From an uncultured Candidatus Pelagibacter sp. (GTDB lineage: Bacteria > Pseudomonadota > Alphaproteobacteria > Pelagibacterales > Pelagibacteraceae), in assembly GCA_905618805.1 (NCBI GenBank), contig CAJQSZ010000002.1:1-64000 (forward strand): a stretch of DNA of 64,000 nt. The letters run 5' to 3'. Both the position numbers and the translations under genes were made by a program. This document shows positions 35,448 to 43,583 of the stretch, piece by piece; position 1 is the stretch's first letter; every line of letters starts with the position of its first letter. Under the pieces are notes generated by a model. It was not told the DNA's origin. It ran no database searches and saw only the letters and a list, made by a program, of their open reading frames with translations.

Positions 35448-36353
35448 TTAAAAAAACTTTCCTCTGATTCTTAAAAGTTCTCTGCTTAATTTTTTGTTTT
35501 CTTCAAAAGGCTTTCTCCCATGAAGCCAAAAATAGTTATTTGCAATAATTGATGAACCTACAGATAGTTTTGTTATTACTTTCTTTTCACTACCCTCCAA
35601 GTTATCAGACAATTTTTGTAAGAAAATTCCTTGAGCCATATTTTGTGGTTCAGGAAATTGATCTATGTATGAAATTTGAGGTCTTTTCTTTTCGTCTTCA
35701 AAAAATACAGGATGTAAAACTTTGTATTCTATATTTTTACTTTTTGGAGACCCCCAAACAAAATCTTTTTTTCCAATTGGCTCTTTATACAGTTCATCAA
35801 GATATTCCCAGTCATCAAGGTGTAACATTGCAGTTTCGCCTCCTTTAACGTGTTCCTCTTTAATTTTTGTCATCAATATCCAGTCTGTAATTTCTTTTAC
35901 ATAAGTACCATCCGTGTGAAGGTCCATGTTGATGTAAGCTTTTCTTAAATAAGAGTCACTCATATCATTATGCTTTATGTGAAACCTTGCATAATATTTT
36001 CCTGCCATTGAATCATGATTGGGGTTTCCTATTAAATGAGCAACTGCTGTAGATAGTTTTACCAAAAACTCACTATTTATTTTAGAGCTTAAATTTTTTG
36101 GTCCAATTACAAAACATCCTGTATTTCTATCCCTTATAATCGATTTCATTAATTCACTCAATTTATTGTTTGTTAAATCATCTAGGCTCTTGGCTAATGT
36201 AAATCGTGTAAATGGTTTGTACTCAAGAGCAGTTATATTAAATTTATGAAAAGGAAATATTAATTTGTCTAAAATTTCATCTTCGATCTTAATATTTATA
36301 ATTCTTTTAGATTTTTCATGACTTGTTATATCAAAGCCATTTATTTTTTTCAT
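35448..36353 (-). CDS. glaH: Glutarate 2-hydroxylase (GlaH/CsiD), Fe(II)/2-oxoglutarate oxygenase
   Basis: This enzyme converts glutarate, 2-oxoglutarate and O2 to L-2-hydroxyglutarate, succinate and CO2, a step of lysine/5-aminovalerate degradation. The 301 aa align well from memory with E. coli CsiD. Shared segments include AVAHLIGNPNHDSMAGKYYARF, SDSYLR, DLHTDGTYVKEITD and MLHLDDWEYLD (read in parts). The iron facial triad is H146-x-D148 and H278 (FWLHGR), with an Arg-rich C-terminus for 2-oxoglutarate. It lacks CsiD's last 20-odd residues. It sits 37 nt downstream of azlD, same strand, at the end of the Liv system 2 series. Confidence 0.88.
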   Translation of the reverse strand: MKKINGFDITSHEKSKRIINIKIEDEILDKLIFPFHKFNITALEYKPFTRFTLAKSLDDLTNNKLSELMKSIIRDRNTGCFVIGPKNLSSKINSEFLVKLSTAVAHLIGNPNHDSMAGKYYARFHIKHNDMSDSYLRKAYINMDLHTDGTYVKEITDWILMTKIKEEHVKGGETAMLHLDDWEYLDELYKEPIGKKDFVWGSPKSKNIEYKVLHPVFFEDEKKRPQISYIDQFPEPQNMAQGIFLQKLSDNLEGSEKKVITKLSVGSSIIANNYFWLHGRKPFEENKKLSRELLRIRGKFF

Positions 36354-36390
36354 ATCTGATGTTAGTTAAACTTAGTAAAAAAAGCAATTA

Positions 36391-36714
36391 TTAAAAATTT
36401 GAACTTAAGAATGCTAAAAGTAAGGCAGATAAAACTGTTGGATAAACAAAGTTCTTCTTACTAATTATAAATATCATTAAGCAAATAAAAACAACTATAA
36501 ATCTAGTAAGATAATCAACTTCAGCTAGTGCTCCTGCTGGAAATATAACCAGTCTTGCAAGTAACGCTGACAAAGTTGAGTAAGCAAGACAGTTAAACCA
36601 CTTAAAAATTTTTGAATTTTCTTTTATCTTTTTAGATGTTATTACACCAAAAAATCTTGAAATATATGTTGCTAAAGATGTGACCAGAATTGCTAGTACT
36701 ATGTTAATTGCCAT
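36391..36714 (-). CDS. azlD: AzlD-family branched-chain amino-acid exporter small subunit
   Basis: This 107-aa protein has about four hydrophobic segments (MAINIVLAILVTSLATYISRFFGV at the start, read in parts) and the size of AzlD/AzlD-like partners of AzlC. I start at ATG 36714 because a GGGGAG ribosome site precedes it; longer in-frame options add unrelated sequence. It overlaps azlC by 16 nt. Confidence 0.8.
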   Translation of the reverse strand: MAINIVLAILVTSLATYISRFFGVITSKKIKENSKIFKWFNCLAYSTLSALLARLVIFPAGALAEVDYLTRFIVVFICLMIFIISKKNFVYPTVLSALLLAFLSSNF

Positions 36715-37409
36715 TTTAACTCCCCTATAAAAAATGCTAAAGTTCCAGCTGTAAAACCACCAACCAATATGCACCATTCTGGTGATACAAAGTAAAATAA
36801 AATTCCAAATACAGAGCCTAATATAACTGCTAAACTCATTTGAATAGTTTTCATCGCACTAACCATTACACATGTAAAATAAACTGGATTTACTATTGCT
36901 AATCCTATCATCATGTCTTTGTTTAAATGGTCTGCTATAGAAAAACCAAACACAGTAGCTGAAACTGCTACCAGTAAATTTGCTGTACCTACACCAATCC
37001 AAAAATCTAAACGGTATCTTCTTTCAACTGATTTGTAATTTTCTTTCATTATCAGCCAAGCTGAAACAGCAATAAAATGACAGGCTAAATAGTATTTTAA
37101 TCTTGGTTGACTTTTATGAGTTAGTAATGGAAATAATGATACCGTCATTGGATAAAGCCTTGCATTAACTAGCCAAACGGCCAAAAAAATATTTAATAAA
37201 GAGGCGCCAACTATTAATGACTCAGCCATAATTAATGAGCCTGGCAAAGCGTATGTTAAAAGTGTTGAAAAAATACTTTCTTGAATATTAAGACCAATAT
37301 TTTTGAATAAAGCCCCAATGGCTATAAAGCTTGCAGCTAATGCAATTGCAGGACTGTCAGTTCCCTTGATAGAAATAAAACCTTTTAAAAAATATTTAGT
37401 ATTAACCAT
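36699..37409 (-). CDS. azlC: AzlC-family branched-chain amino-acid exporter large subunit
   Basis: This 236-aa polytopic protein has the AzlC pattern: FISIKGTDSPAIALAASFIAIGALFKNIGL (read in parts) at the N-terminus and ARLYPMTVSLFPLL in the middle, where NARY/HxxM-like residues are usual. With AzlD it exports branched-chain amino acids or analogues. Its ATG overlaps the stop of livF (system 2) by 1 nt, so exporter and importer are on one transcript. Confidence 0.82.
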   Translation of the reverse strand: MVNTKYFLKGFISIKGTDSPAIALAASFIAIGALFKNIGLNIQESIFSTLLTYALPGSLIMAESLIVGASLLNIFLAVWLVNARLYPMTVSLFPLLTHKSQPRLKYYLACHFIAVSAWLIMKENYKSVERRYRLDFWIGVGTANLLVAVSATVFGFSIADHLNKDMMIGLAIVNPVYFTCVMVSAMKTIQMSLAVILGSVFGILFYFVSPEWCILVGGFTAGTLAFFIGELKWQLT

Positions 37410-38194
37410 TAACCACCAAGGAATAGTCTACCAACATCAGGGTTTTTTAATAAATCATCTCCTTTGCCAGCAATCGCTGTTTGACCTGATACTAAAACAT
37501 AACCAATATCTGCAAACTCTAGTCCTTTTTTGGCATTTTGCTCTACTAAAATAATTGTTTTCTTTTCTGTTATTTGAAGATCTCTTAAAATTTCAAAAAC
37601 CATATCAATATATCTTGGCTCTAGTCCAATAGACGGTTCATCAACCAATAGTACTGATGGTTTCATTACTAACGCTCTAGAAATCTCTAACAATCTTCTT
37701 TCTCCCCCTGATAAAACTTTAGCAGGTTGGTTTCTTCTATTTCTTAATCTTTCATATTTTTCAAAAATTCTTTCTGCTTCTTGATAAGATTCGTCTGTAT
37801 TTTCTTTGGCATAACCACCCATCAATAAATTTTCCTCAACTGTCATATCTGGGAAAACAGAATTATCTTGAAGAATATATGCTATCCCACATGATGTAAG
37901 TTTTTGAGCTGGAGTTAAATGTGTAATTTCTTTTCCATCAATTTCAATTTGTCCTGAAAAAATATTTGTGAAACCATAAATTGAATGAAGTATTGTAGAT
38001 TTTCCTGCACCATTAGGTCCAATCAAACATAATGATTGTGCTTTACCTGCATACAAATCAAAATCATGAAGTATTTCCATCTTGCCATAACCAGCTGATA
38101 ATTTTTTGATCGTTACATGATTATTATCAGGAGATAGTTTTTTTAACTCTTCTGGTCCTGGCGCTTTTCCTAATACATCATATTGATTTGACAT
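37409..38194 (-). CDS. livF: Liv-type ABC ATPase LivF (system 2)
   Basis: This 261-aa ATPase has Walker A GPNGAGKST (near 60), signature LSGGERRLLEISRAL, Walker B VLLVDEPSIGLEP and the LivF-type ending LLKNPDVGRLFLGG. It carries about 25 extra N-terminal residues (begins MSNQYDVLGKAPGPEEL) not usual in LivF. It overlaps livG by 1 nt and azlC by 1 nt. Confidence 0.9.
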   Translation of the reverse strand: MSNQYDVLGKAPGPEELKKLSPDNNHVTIKKLSAGYGKMEILHDFDLYAGKAQSLCLIGPNGAGKSTILHSIYGFTNIFSGQIEIDGKEITHLTPAQKLTSCGIAYILQDNSVFPDMTVEENLLMGGYAKENTDESYQEAERIFEKYERLRNRRNQPAKVLSGGERRLLEISRALVMKPSVLLVDEPSIGLEPRYIDMVFEILRDLQITEKKTIILVEQNAKKGLEFADIGYVLVSGQTAIAGKGDDLLKNPDVGRLFLGG

Positions 38195-38934
38195 TATTGT
38201 GCTCCTAAGTAAGCGTCTAGTACACGCTTATCATTTTTGATTTCATCTGGAGTTCCATTCGCTAACATTTGACCATGTGCTAAACAAAAAACTCTTTGTG
38301 CTAAATTCATGATTACTTTCATATTGTGCTCTATAACCAATAAAGTAATTCCGTAGTCTTTATTAACAGTAATCAAACGATCAATAATTCCATTAATTAA
38401 TGTAGGATTAATTCCAGCTGTTGGCTCATCCAATAAAAGCATTTTAGGCTCATTCATTAATGCCATAGCAAGTTCTAGTAATTTTTGTTGTCCAAATGAA
38501 AGATCTCCTGCCCTAAGTTTTCTTTTTTGATGAAGGCCTACAAATTTTAATAACGTCTCAGCTTTATCTGTTAAATCGGATGGTATCTTTTGAAATACTG
38601 TTAATATTCCATCATTTTCTGGCTTATTACTAATTAACATATTTTGAATACAGTTCAATTTTCCATAAATTCTAGTTTGTTGAAATGTTCTAAGTAATCC
38701 AAGTTTTGCAACAACAGGAACTGGTAGCTCTGAAACTTCTGTACCATCAAATTTTATTGAACCATTATCGATTGGATATGTTCCTACAATTGAATTAAAT
38801 AAAGTAGTTTTACCAGATCCATTTGGACCAATTAATCCAACGATTTCTCCTTGTTCAACTGACATTGAAATATCAACATTGGCTTTAACACCACCAAAAG
38901 ACTTACTTACATTTGATATATCTAATATAGCCAT
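38194..38934 (-). CDS. livG: Liv-type ABC ATPase LivG (system 2)
   Basis: This 246-aa ATPase has Walker A GPNGSGKTT (near 36), signature LSFGQQKLLELAMAL (Phe instead of Gly at the third position, common in LivG) and Walker B MLLLDEPTAGINP, with tail VFCLAHGQMLANGTPDEI. It is joined to its neighbours by 1-nt overlaps on both sides. Confidence 0.9.
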   Translation of the reverse strand: MAILDISNVSKSFGGVKANVDISMSVEQGEIVGLIGPNGSGKTTLFNSIVGTYPIDNGSIKFDGTEVSELPVPVVAKLGLLRTFQQTRIYGKLNCIQNMLISNKPENDGILTVFQKIPSDLTDKAETLLKFVGLHQKRKLRAGDLSFGQQKLLELAMALMNEPKMLLLDEPTAGINPTLINGIIDRLITVNKDYGITLLVIEHNMKVIMNLAQRVFCLAHGQMLANGTPDEIKNDKRVLDAYLGAQ

Positions 38935-39986
38935 TACTTTAATTCCACCTGTGCTTTTAGATCAGCTTCATCAACAACTTCACCAAATCTTTCAGGATAC
39001 TTTTCTCTTAACCATCCCATTACACCTTCTGGAAAATAAACTACGATCACAATAATTAAAACTCCAAGAGCTACATACTGCCAACCCAAGAAATAAGTCC
39101 AAAATCCTTCTTTAAATAAATGAAATAAAGTTGCACCAACAAGTGGGCCCCATAAAGTTCCTTTACCCCCAAGGATTGCCATTAAAACCATAAACACACC
39201 AAATGTCGGTCCAGCAAAAGCAATTTCAGTTGGTTCAATGTAGCCATTGATATGACCCATTAACCCTCCAGCTATTCCAACAAAGAATGCAGATACCATC
39301 CAACCAATAATTTTGTATCTCATTGTGTGAATTCCCATTGCTTCGGCTTTATCTTCATTGTCTCTTATCGCATTTAAAACTAAACCAAATCTTGTGCTGT
39401 AAGCCCATTTTAAAGTTACAAATGTTACAAGTGCTAGGGTAAAACTTAAGTAATATAAAAATTGCGAAGACGATGCATTAGATCCAAGCCCTTTTGGCCA
39501 AACTGGGACAGTCATTCCTTGACCTGCACCAATAATCTCAATTCCACCTGCAAGTTCACCTGCTGCTATTCCTAACGCTAAAGTACAAATTGCAAAGTAG
39601 TGTCCTCTTAAACCTAAAATCCCATAACCAATTACACCTGCAATTATTGTTGGAATAATTCCTGCTAATAGTATTCCCACACCAAAACCTTGAAAAAATT
39701 GAGGAATAGTGTGAACAAAAGTTTTTTCTCCCCCTGCATCAGTCCATTCAGCAAGTGAAAAGAACATTGCTATTTGTGTACTTGAAGCAACATACATTCC
39801 AATACCAAAAAATAGTATATTTCCAAATGTGTTGTAACCCATCTGTCCACCTTGAACATCCCAAGTCATAGCTAAAACAATTAATATATAAAGAAATGAA
39901 AGCTGAAGTTTATAAGCTGGAAATATGAATGCTCCAGCCAACCCAAAGATTATTAAGCCAGCATATAAAAAAGTGTTTTTATTCAT
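38934..39986 (-). CDS. livM: Liv-type ABC permease LivM (system 2)
   Basis: This 350-aa permease has about ten membrane segments. The coupling loop TRFGLVLNAIRDNEDKAEAMGIH lies near 195-220, and LRGHYFAICTLALG near 125 is a LivM hallmark. It overlaps livH and livG by 1 nt each. Confidence 0.88.
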   Translation of the reverse strand: MNKNTFLYAGLIIFGLAGAFIFPAYKLQLSFLYILIVLAMTWDVQGGQMGYNTFGNILFFGIGMYVASSTQIAMFFSLAEWTDAGGEKTFVHTIPQFFQGFGVGILLAGIIPTIIAGVIGYGILGLRGHYFAICTLALGIAAGELAGGIEIIGAGQGMTVPVWPKGLGSNASSSQFLYYLSFTLALVTFVTLKWAYSTRFGLVLNAIRDNEDKAEAMGIHTMRYKIIGWMVSAFFVGIAGGLMGHINGYIEPTEIAFAGPTFGVFMVLMAILGGKGTLWGPLVGATLFHLFKEGFWTYFLGWQYVALGVLIIVIVVYFPEGVMGWLREKYPERFGEVVDEADLKAQVELK

Positions 39987-40879
39987 TATTTTAAATACTC
40001 TCTTTTTCTTGCTAATTTAAATCTTCTATAGACTAGAATAATGACTAGTAACGAGAATACTGCTGCAATTCTAAATTCTGTTCCAAGCAGATAATCTGCC
40101 CACTCCTCAAATACTCCAAGCCCCATACCAGATATTGCAACAGCTGGTAAATTTCCAAGTCCTGCAATAATTACAATCATGAAAGATCTAACCGTGTACG
40201 GTAATCCTGTGTAAGGGTGAAGTGTGAATGTAATTGCAATACATGCTCCTGCTATTCCACATAAAGCTGCGTTGATACCAAAAGTTGCTGCATAAACTTT
40301 CTCAGTATCAACACCTAAAATTTTTGCTGCTCTTGCATTTTGAGCCGTTGCTCTAATTGCTCTACCTAGTTTTGATTTCTTCATGTAGATGACAAGAATA
40401 ATTGCAGATATCACACAAACTGCTCCTGAAAATATTTTTGCATTAGGAAGTGTTACTGAATTATTAAACAGCATTGTTGTTCCAAAATTTGACTGAGCGA
40501 CTACTACGTCTGCACCAAATGCAAAATTCATTAACTGTTGGGCTAAGATACTAATTCCAAATGTAGCAAGAATTGATGTAAATAAATCTTTGTCTACTAC
40601 TTTATTGATAACAAGCTTGTACATTCCCCAACCCACACAATACATAATGATTGGTGATACAATCACCCCAAAAGCTGGGTGTATTCCTGATAAATACATA
40701 AAGTATGCGATGTATCCACCCATGATTACTAATTCTCCTTGAGCAATGTTTATTATATTCATTACTCCCCACTGCAATGCCATTCCATAAGCAATTAATG
40801 CAAACAAAATACCAAGAAGTATTCCGTCCATTGACGCTTGAACCATTAAAATAGGAGCTTGGAAAATTAATAAATCCAT
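39986..40879 (-). CDS. livH: Liv-type ABC permease LivH (system 2)
   Basis: This 297-aa permease has the LivH opening LFALIAYGMALQWGVMNIINIAQGE (read in parts) and coupling loop SKLGRAIRATAQNARAAKILGVD near 175. It is first permease gene after the binding protein, beyond an intrinsic terminator in the 64-nt gap. Confidence 0.88.
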   Translation of the reverse strand: MDLLIFQAPILMVQASMDGILLGILFALIAYGMALQWGVMNIINIAQGELVIMGGYIAYFMYLSGIHPAFGVIVSPIIMYCVGWGMYKLVINKVVDKDLFTSILATFGISILAQQLMNFAFGADVVVAQSNFGTTMLFNNSVTLPNAKIFSGAVCVISAIILVIYMKKSKLGRAIRATAQNARAAKILGVDTEKVYAATFGINAALCGIAGACIAITFTLHPYTGLPYTVRSFMIVIIAGLGNLPAVAISGMGLGVFEEWADYLLGTEFRIAAVFSLLVIILVYRRFKLARKREYLK

Positions 40880-40901
40880 AAATTTTTTAGATGTTTATAA
40901 A

Positions 40902-40931
40902 AAAATGCCCCCTATTACTAGGGAGCATTTT
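40902..40931 (-). terminator. Attenuating terminator between the Liv system 2 binding protein and livH
   Basis: Arms AAAATGC-C-CCCT and AGGG-A-GCATTTT (one internal mismatch, 6-nt loop) are followed on the minus strand by a T-run. They lie 13 nt after the binding-protein stop. The same arrangement is seen at 19515-19544. Confidence 0.85.
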
Positions 40932-40943
40932 ACATATTAGGTA

Positions 40944-42185
40944 TTATCTTTTTGACCAAGATGGAATTGGGTGTACCAACTCAGCAGATGCCCATTTTGT
41001 AGGAGCAACAACTTTGTTTTCACACTTACTACCATCATCATTACATGATACTTGGAAAAGTACCATTGGCTTAGATACATTTTGACCACCTTCAGCAAAT
41101 TTTATGTTTCCATAAAAAGTTTGCATGTCAGTTGCAGCTAAAGCATCTCTAACTTTTTTAGTATCAAATGATTGTGCTCTTTCGAACGCATCTTTATAAA
41201 CTAATAAAGCAGCTGATGATTCTGCAGCTTGGTATGGTGGTGCATATCCAAAAGCTTTTGTAAAGTCAGCATCATATTTCATACCACCACCAAAGAACTT
41301 ATCTTTGTATGATAGAGATTTATGCCACTGAGAAGCACAAAGTGCATACTCGGAAGCTTTACCATGTTGCTTAGATAATTTAGCAGCATCACAGTGAGTC
41401 ATTGCTAACATTTTCACGTCAACTTTCATCTCTGAGATTTGTCTAACAGCTGTTAAGGCACCTTTAGTATGACCTGAAACTACAAGAACATCTGGATTAG
41501 TAGCTTTTACTTTAGATAAAGTAGCAGCCATATCGTTAAGCTCTTTTGGTAATTTGTCATCTATAATGATTTTAGAACCTGTTCTTTTAGCAGCTTCAAC
41601 AATACCCAATCTCACATCTTGTGAGAAAGCGTCTTGTTCAAATGCCATTGCAATCTTAACTGGTTTTCCACCATTTTTTTCAACTGCAAGATCAATCGCT
41701 ACATCAAGATATAAGTTAGCTGGAGCTAGTACTGCAAATAAATATTTGTAACCTTTAGTGAATAACGATCTAGACGCACCGTTTGCTTCAACCATAGGAA
41801 CTTCATATTTTTCAGTTACAGGTGCCATGGCTTTTGTAAGTCCTGAGCTGTATGGCCCAAGCATGAACTTCACACCATCTTGTTGGATTAATCTTTCTGC
41901 AAGTTGAGCTGCTCTTCCTGAGTTTGATTCATCATCGTAATAAATAATATCAAACTTGTAAGTTTTTCCACCAACCTTAACACCACCCATGCTGTTAATT
42001 CTCTCAACTGCTAGATTGTAGCCGTTTTGAGTATGAACACCATTAGATGAATATTTTCCAGTCAATGAAACAGCTGCACCTAAAATAATTTTATCACCAA
42101 CAACTTTTGCAAAAGATATTGTTGAAGCTGAAATTAAAAGTGCAATAGCAGAAACTAAAGTAATAAGTATATTTCTGATTTTCAT
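40944..42185 (-). CDS. livK: Liv-type periplasmic amino-acid-binding protein (system 2)
   Basis: This 413-aa binding protein has a signal peptide (about 1-26, ending SFA) and the Peripla_BP_6 opening ILGAAVSLTGKYSSNG, then MLGPYSSGLTKAMAPV near 95, a usual ligand-binding region. Four Cys are visible; CDAAK...YALC and SCNDDGSKCE could give two disulfides. It heads the minus-strand series SBP-livH-livM-livG-livF-azlC-azlD-glaH. The ligand is unknown; the glaH context suggests a C5 or lysine-related solute as a testable guess. Confidence 0.87.
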   Translation of the reverse strand: MKIRNILITLVSAIALLISASTISFAKVVGDKIILGAAVSLTGKYSSNGVHTQNGYNLAVERINSMGGVKVGGKTYKFDIIYYDDESNSGRAAQLAERLIQQDGVKFMLGPYSSGLTKAMAPVTEKYEVPMVEANGASRSLFTKGYKYLFAVLAPANLYLDVAIDLAVEKNGGKPVKIAMAFEQDAFSQDVRLGIVEAAKRTGSKIIIDDKLPKELNDMAATLSKVKATNPDVLVVSGHTKGALTAVRQISEMKVDVKMLAMTHCDAAKLSKQHGKASEYALCASQWHKSLSYKDKFFGGGMKYDADFTKAFGYAPPYQAAESSAALLVYKDAFERAQSFDTKKVRDALAATDMQTFYGNIKFAEGGQNVSKPMVLFQVSCNDDGSKCENKVVAPTKWASAELVHPIPSWSKR

Positions 42186-42273
42186 TTTTATTTTTCCTCT
42201 ATTAGTTTTAAATTTAAAAATTAATTAAACTCCTAAATTATATAACAAACAAGTCTGTAATAAAGATTGCGAC

Positions 42274-42888
42274 TTAATATTTTTGAATAAAAGCTATGAT
42301 TATAGCAATTAATATAAGTACGCACGCTGAAATTGTATTTATAACTTTTGGATTTGCTTTTATCCAAACAATTAATTTTCTAGCAAGTATAGCGTAAGCA
42401 ATTAAAGATAAAAAATCTAAGACCACATACGTTGTGATCAAAATTAAAAATTGAACAATGTAATTTGCATTAAAATCAATAAATTGCGGAAAGATTAAGG
42501 GAAAAAACATCCAAGCCTTAGGACTTGTTCCTGCAACTAAAAATCCATCTTTAAAAAATGAAAAAAAACTTTTTGATGAAATATTATTTGAACTTATATC
42601 TTTTGGTCTTGAGTGATAGATATCATAAGCAAGGTAAAGTAAATAAGCTATCCCTACCCACTTAAAAAGATTTAAAAAATTTGGATTTTCAATAAAAAAA
42701 GATCCAAGAACAAAAATTACTAAAGTTGCCTGAATAATATTTGCTGTAACATCTCCTAATGCTGTCCAAATACATTTTTGAACTCCATAATTCATTGAAT
42801 ATGAAATAATTACAATTCTAGGTGTTCCAGGAGTAATAAATAAAAATAAGATTATTTGAAGAAAAAGAAAATAATTTAAGGGGAGCAT
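42274..42888 (-). CDS. LysE/RhtB-family amino-acid exporter
   Basis: This 204-aa protein has about six hydrophobic segments and the LysE/RhtB pattern FITPGTPRIVIISYSMNYGVQKCIWTALGD (read in parts), where the family has TPGPN/GxxxG residues, plus AGTSPKAWMFF. It exports an amino acid such as lysine, homoserine or threonine. It is just upstream of the Liv system 2 binding protein (88 nt) on the same strand. A long hairpin (42900-42947) precedes its ATG. Confidence 0.8.
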   Translation of the reverse strand: MLPLNYFLFLQIILFLFITPGTPRIVIISYSMNYGVQKCIWTALGDVTANIIQATLVIFVLGSFFIENPNFLNLFKWVGIAYLLYLAYDIYHSRPKDISSNNISSKSFFSFFKDGFLVAGTSPKAWMFFPLIFPQFIDFNANYIVQFLILITTYVVLDFLSLIAYAILARKLIVWIKANPKVINTISACVLILIAIIIAFIQKY

Positions 42889-42899
42889 TTTATCGTTTG

Positions 42900-42947
42900 G
42901 ATAGTCCTAAAAAAACCAGGAGCTAAAGATGGCTAAATAGGACTATC
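42900..42947. promoter_or_regulatory. Hairpin with internal ribosome site and three-codon ORF
   Basis: A perfect 10-bp stem, GATAGTCCTA (42900-42909) with TAGGACTATC (42938-42947), encloses a 28-nt loop. On plus, the loop contains AGGAG (42918-42922), a 6-nt spacer and ATG GCT AAA TAG (42929-42940), a perfect initiation site for a three-codon ORF. On minus, the hairpin ends 11 nt before the LysE-family ATG. It could be a leader regulating either divergent gene. No known riboswitch is recognised. Confidence 0.5.
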
Positions 42948-43014
42948 GTAAAAATCATAATACCACGCTCATAAAATAAATGCATTAATCATTTTTTTGA
43001 AATATAAGAAATCC

Positions 43015-43308
43015 ATGAAAAAAAAAGGTCACACCCCCACAACTAGGGTTAAAAATCCAGAACCCCATATATCAGACCCTGACTGGATCATCTGGGCGGC
43101 TTGGGCCGATCGTATTACTTTTGAGGAAATTGAGGAAAAGACCGGAAAGACAGAAGCTGAAGTAATCAAGATTATGAGACGATCTATAAAACCAGTTTCT
43201 TTTAGATTGTGGAGAAAGAGAGTTAATCAAAAAAGTATAAAACACAGAAAAAAATTTGAATATTCTAGGAAAGAAATTACTAGTAAAATTAAAAAAGGTG
43301 ATTATTAA
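43015..43308 (+). CDS. TIGR03643-family conserved hypothetical protein
   Basis: This 97-aa basic protein matches, by recall, the TIGR03643 family through DPDWIIWAAWADRITFEEIEEKTG (read in parts) and PVSFRLWRKRV. The helical EEIEEKTGKTEAEVIKIMRR part looks like a small helix-turn-helix. Function is unknown. I start at ATG 43015; an in-frame TTG six codons earlier is less likely. It is followed 6 nt later by glutaredoxin. Confidence 0.75.
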   Translation: MKKKGHTPTTRVKNPEPHISDPDWIIWAAWADRITFEEIEEKTGKTEAEVIKIMRRSIKPVSFRLWRKRVNQKSIKHRKKFEYSRKEITSKIKKGDY

Positions 43309-43314
43309 CTACTT

Positions 43315-43569
43315 ATGAAAAATATAACAATTTATACAGGACCTCTTTGTGGTTTTTGTGATGCAGCAAAAAAATTATTAACTAGAAACAATGCTACATA
43401 TAAAGAAATTAATATTGCAACAGTTGATGGTGCGATGGATGAAATGATTACAAAAGCTAACGGTAAAAGAACAGTCCCTCAAATTTTCTTTGATGATCAA
43501 CACATTGGTGGCTATGATGATGTCAGAGCTTTAGAAAAAGAAAATAAACTACAAGATTTATTAAAATAA
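43315..43569 (+). CDS. grxC: Glutaredoxin, dithiol type (GrxC-like)
   Basis: At 84 aa this is a complete thioredoxin-fold glutaredoxin with active site C12-GF-C15, the cis-proline segment RTVPQIFF (TVP) and glutathione-binding GGYDDVRAL. It uses glutathione to reduce disulfides or mixed disulfides. The CGFC active site is a small variation on the common CPYC. It is likely co-transcribed with the TIGR03643 gene. It converges with the exported-protein gene, 14 nt away. Confidence 0.92.
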   Translation: MKNITIYTGPLCGFCDAAKKLLTRNNATYKEINIATVDGAMDEMITKANGKRTVPQIFFDDQHIGGYDDVRALEKENKLQDLLK

Positions 43570-43583
43570 ATTATTTTAGAATA

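Noticed and set aside
42918-42937. AGGAGCTAAAG...GGCTAAA considered as a SAM-II/SAM-V core
   Set aside because: The pseudoknot geometry does not fit: the GCTAAA elements are inside the hairpin loop instead of downstream of the stem.
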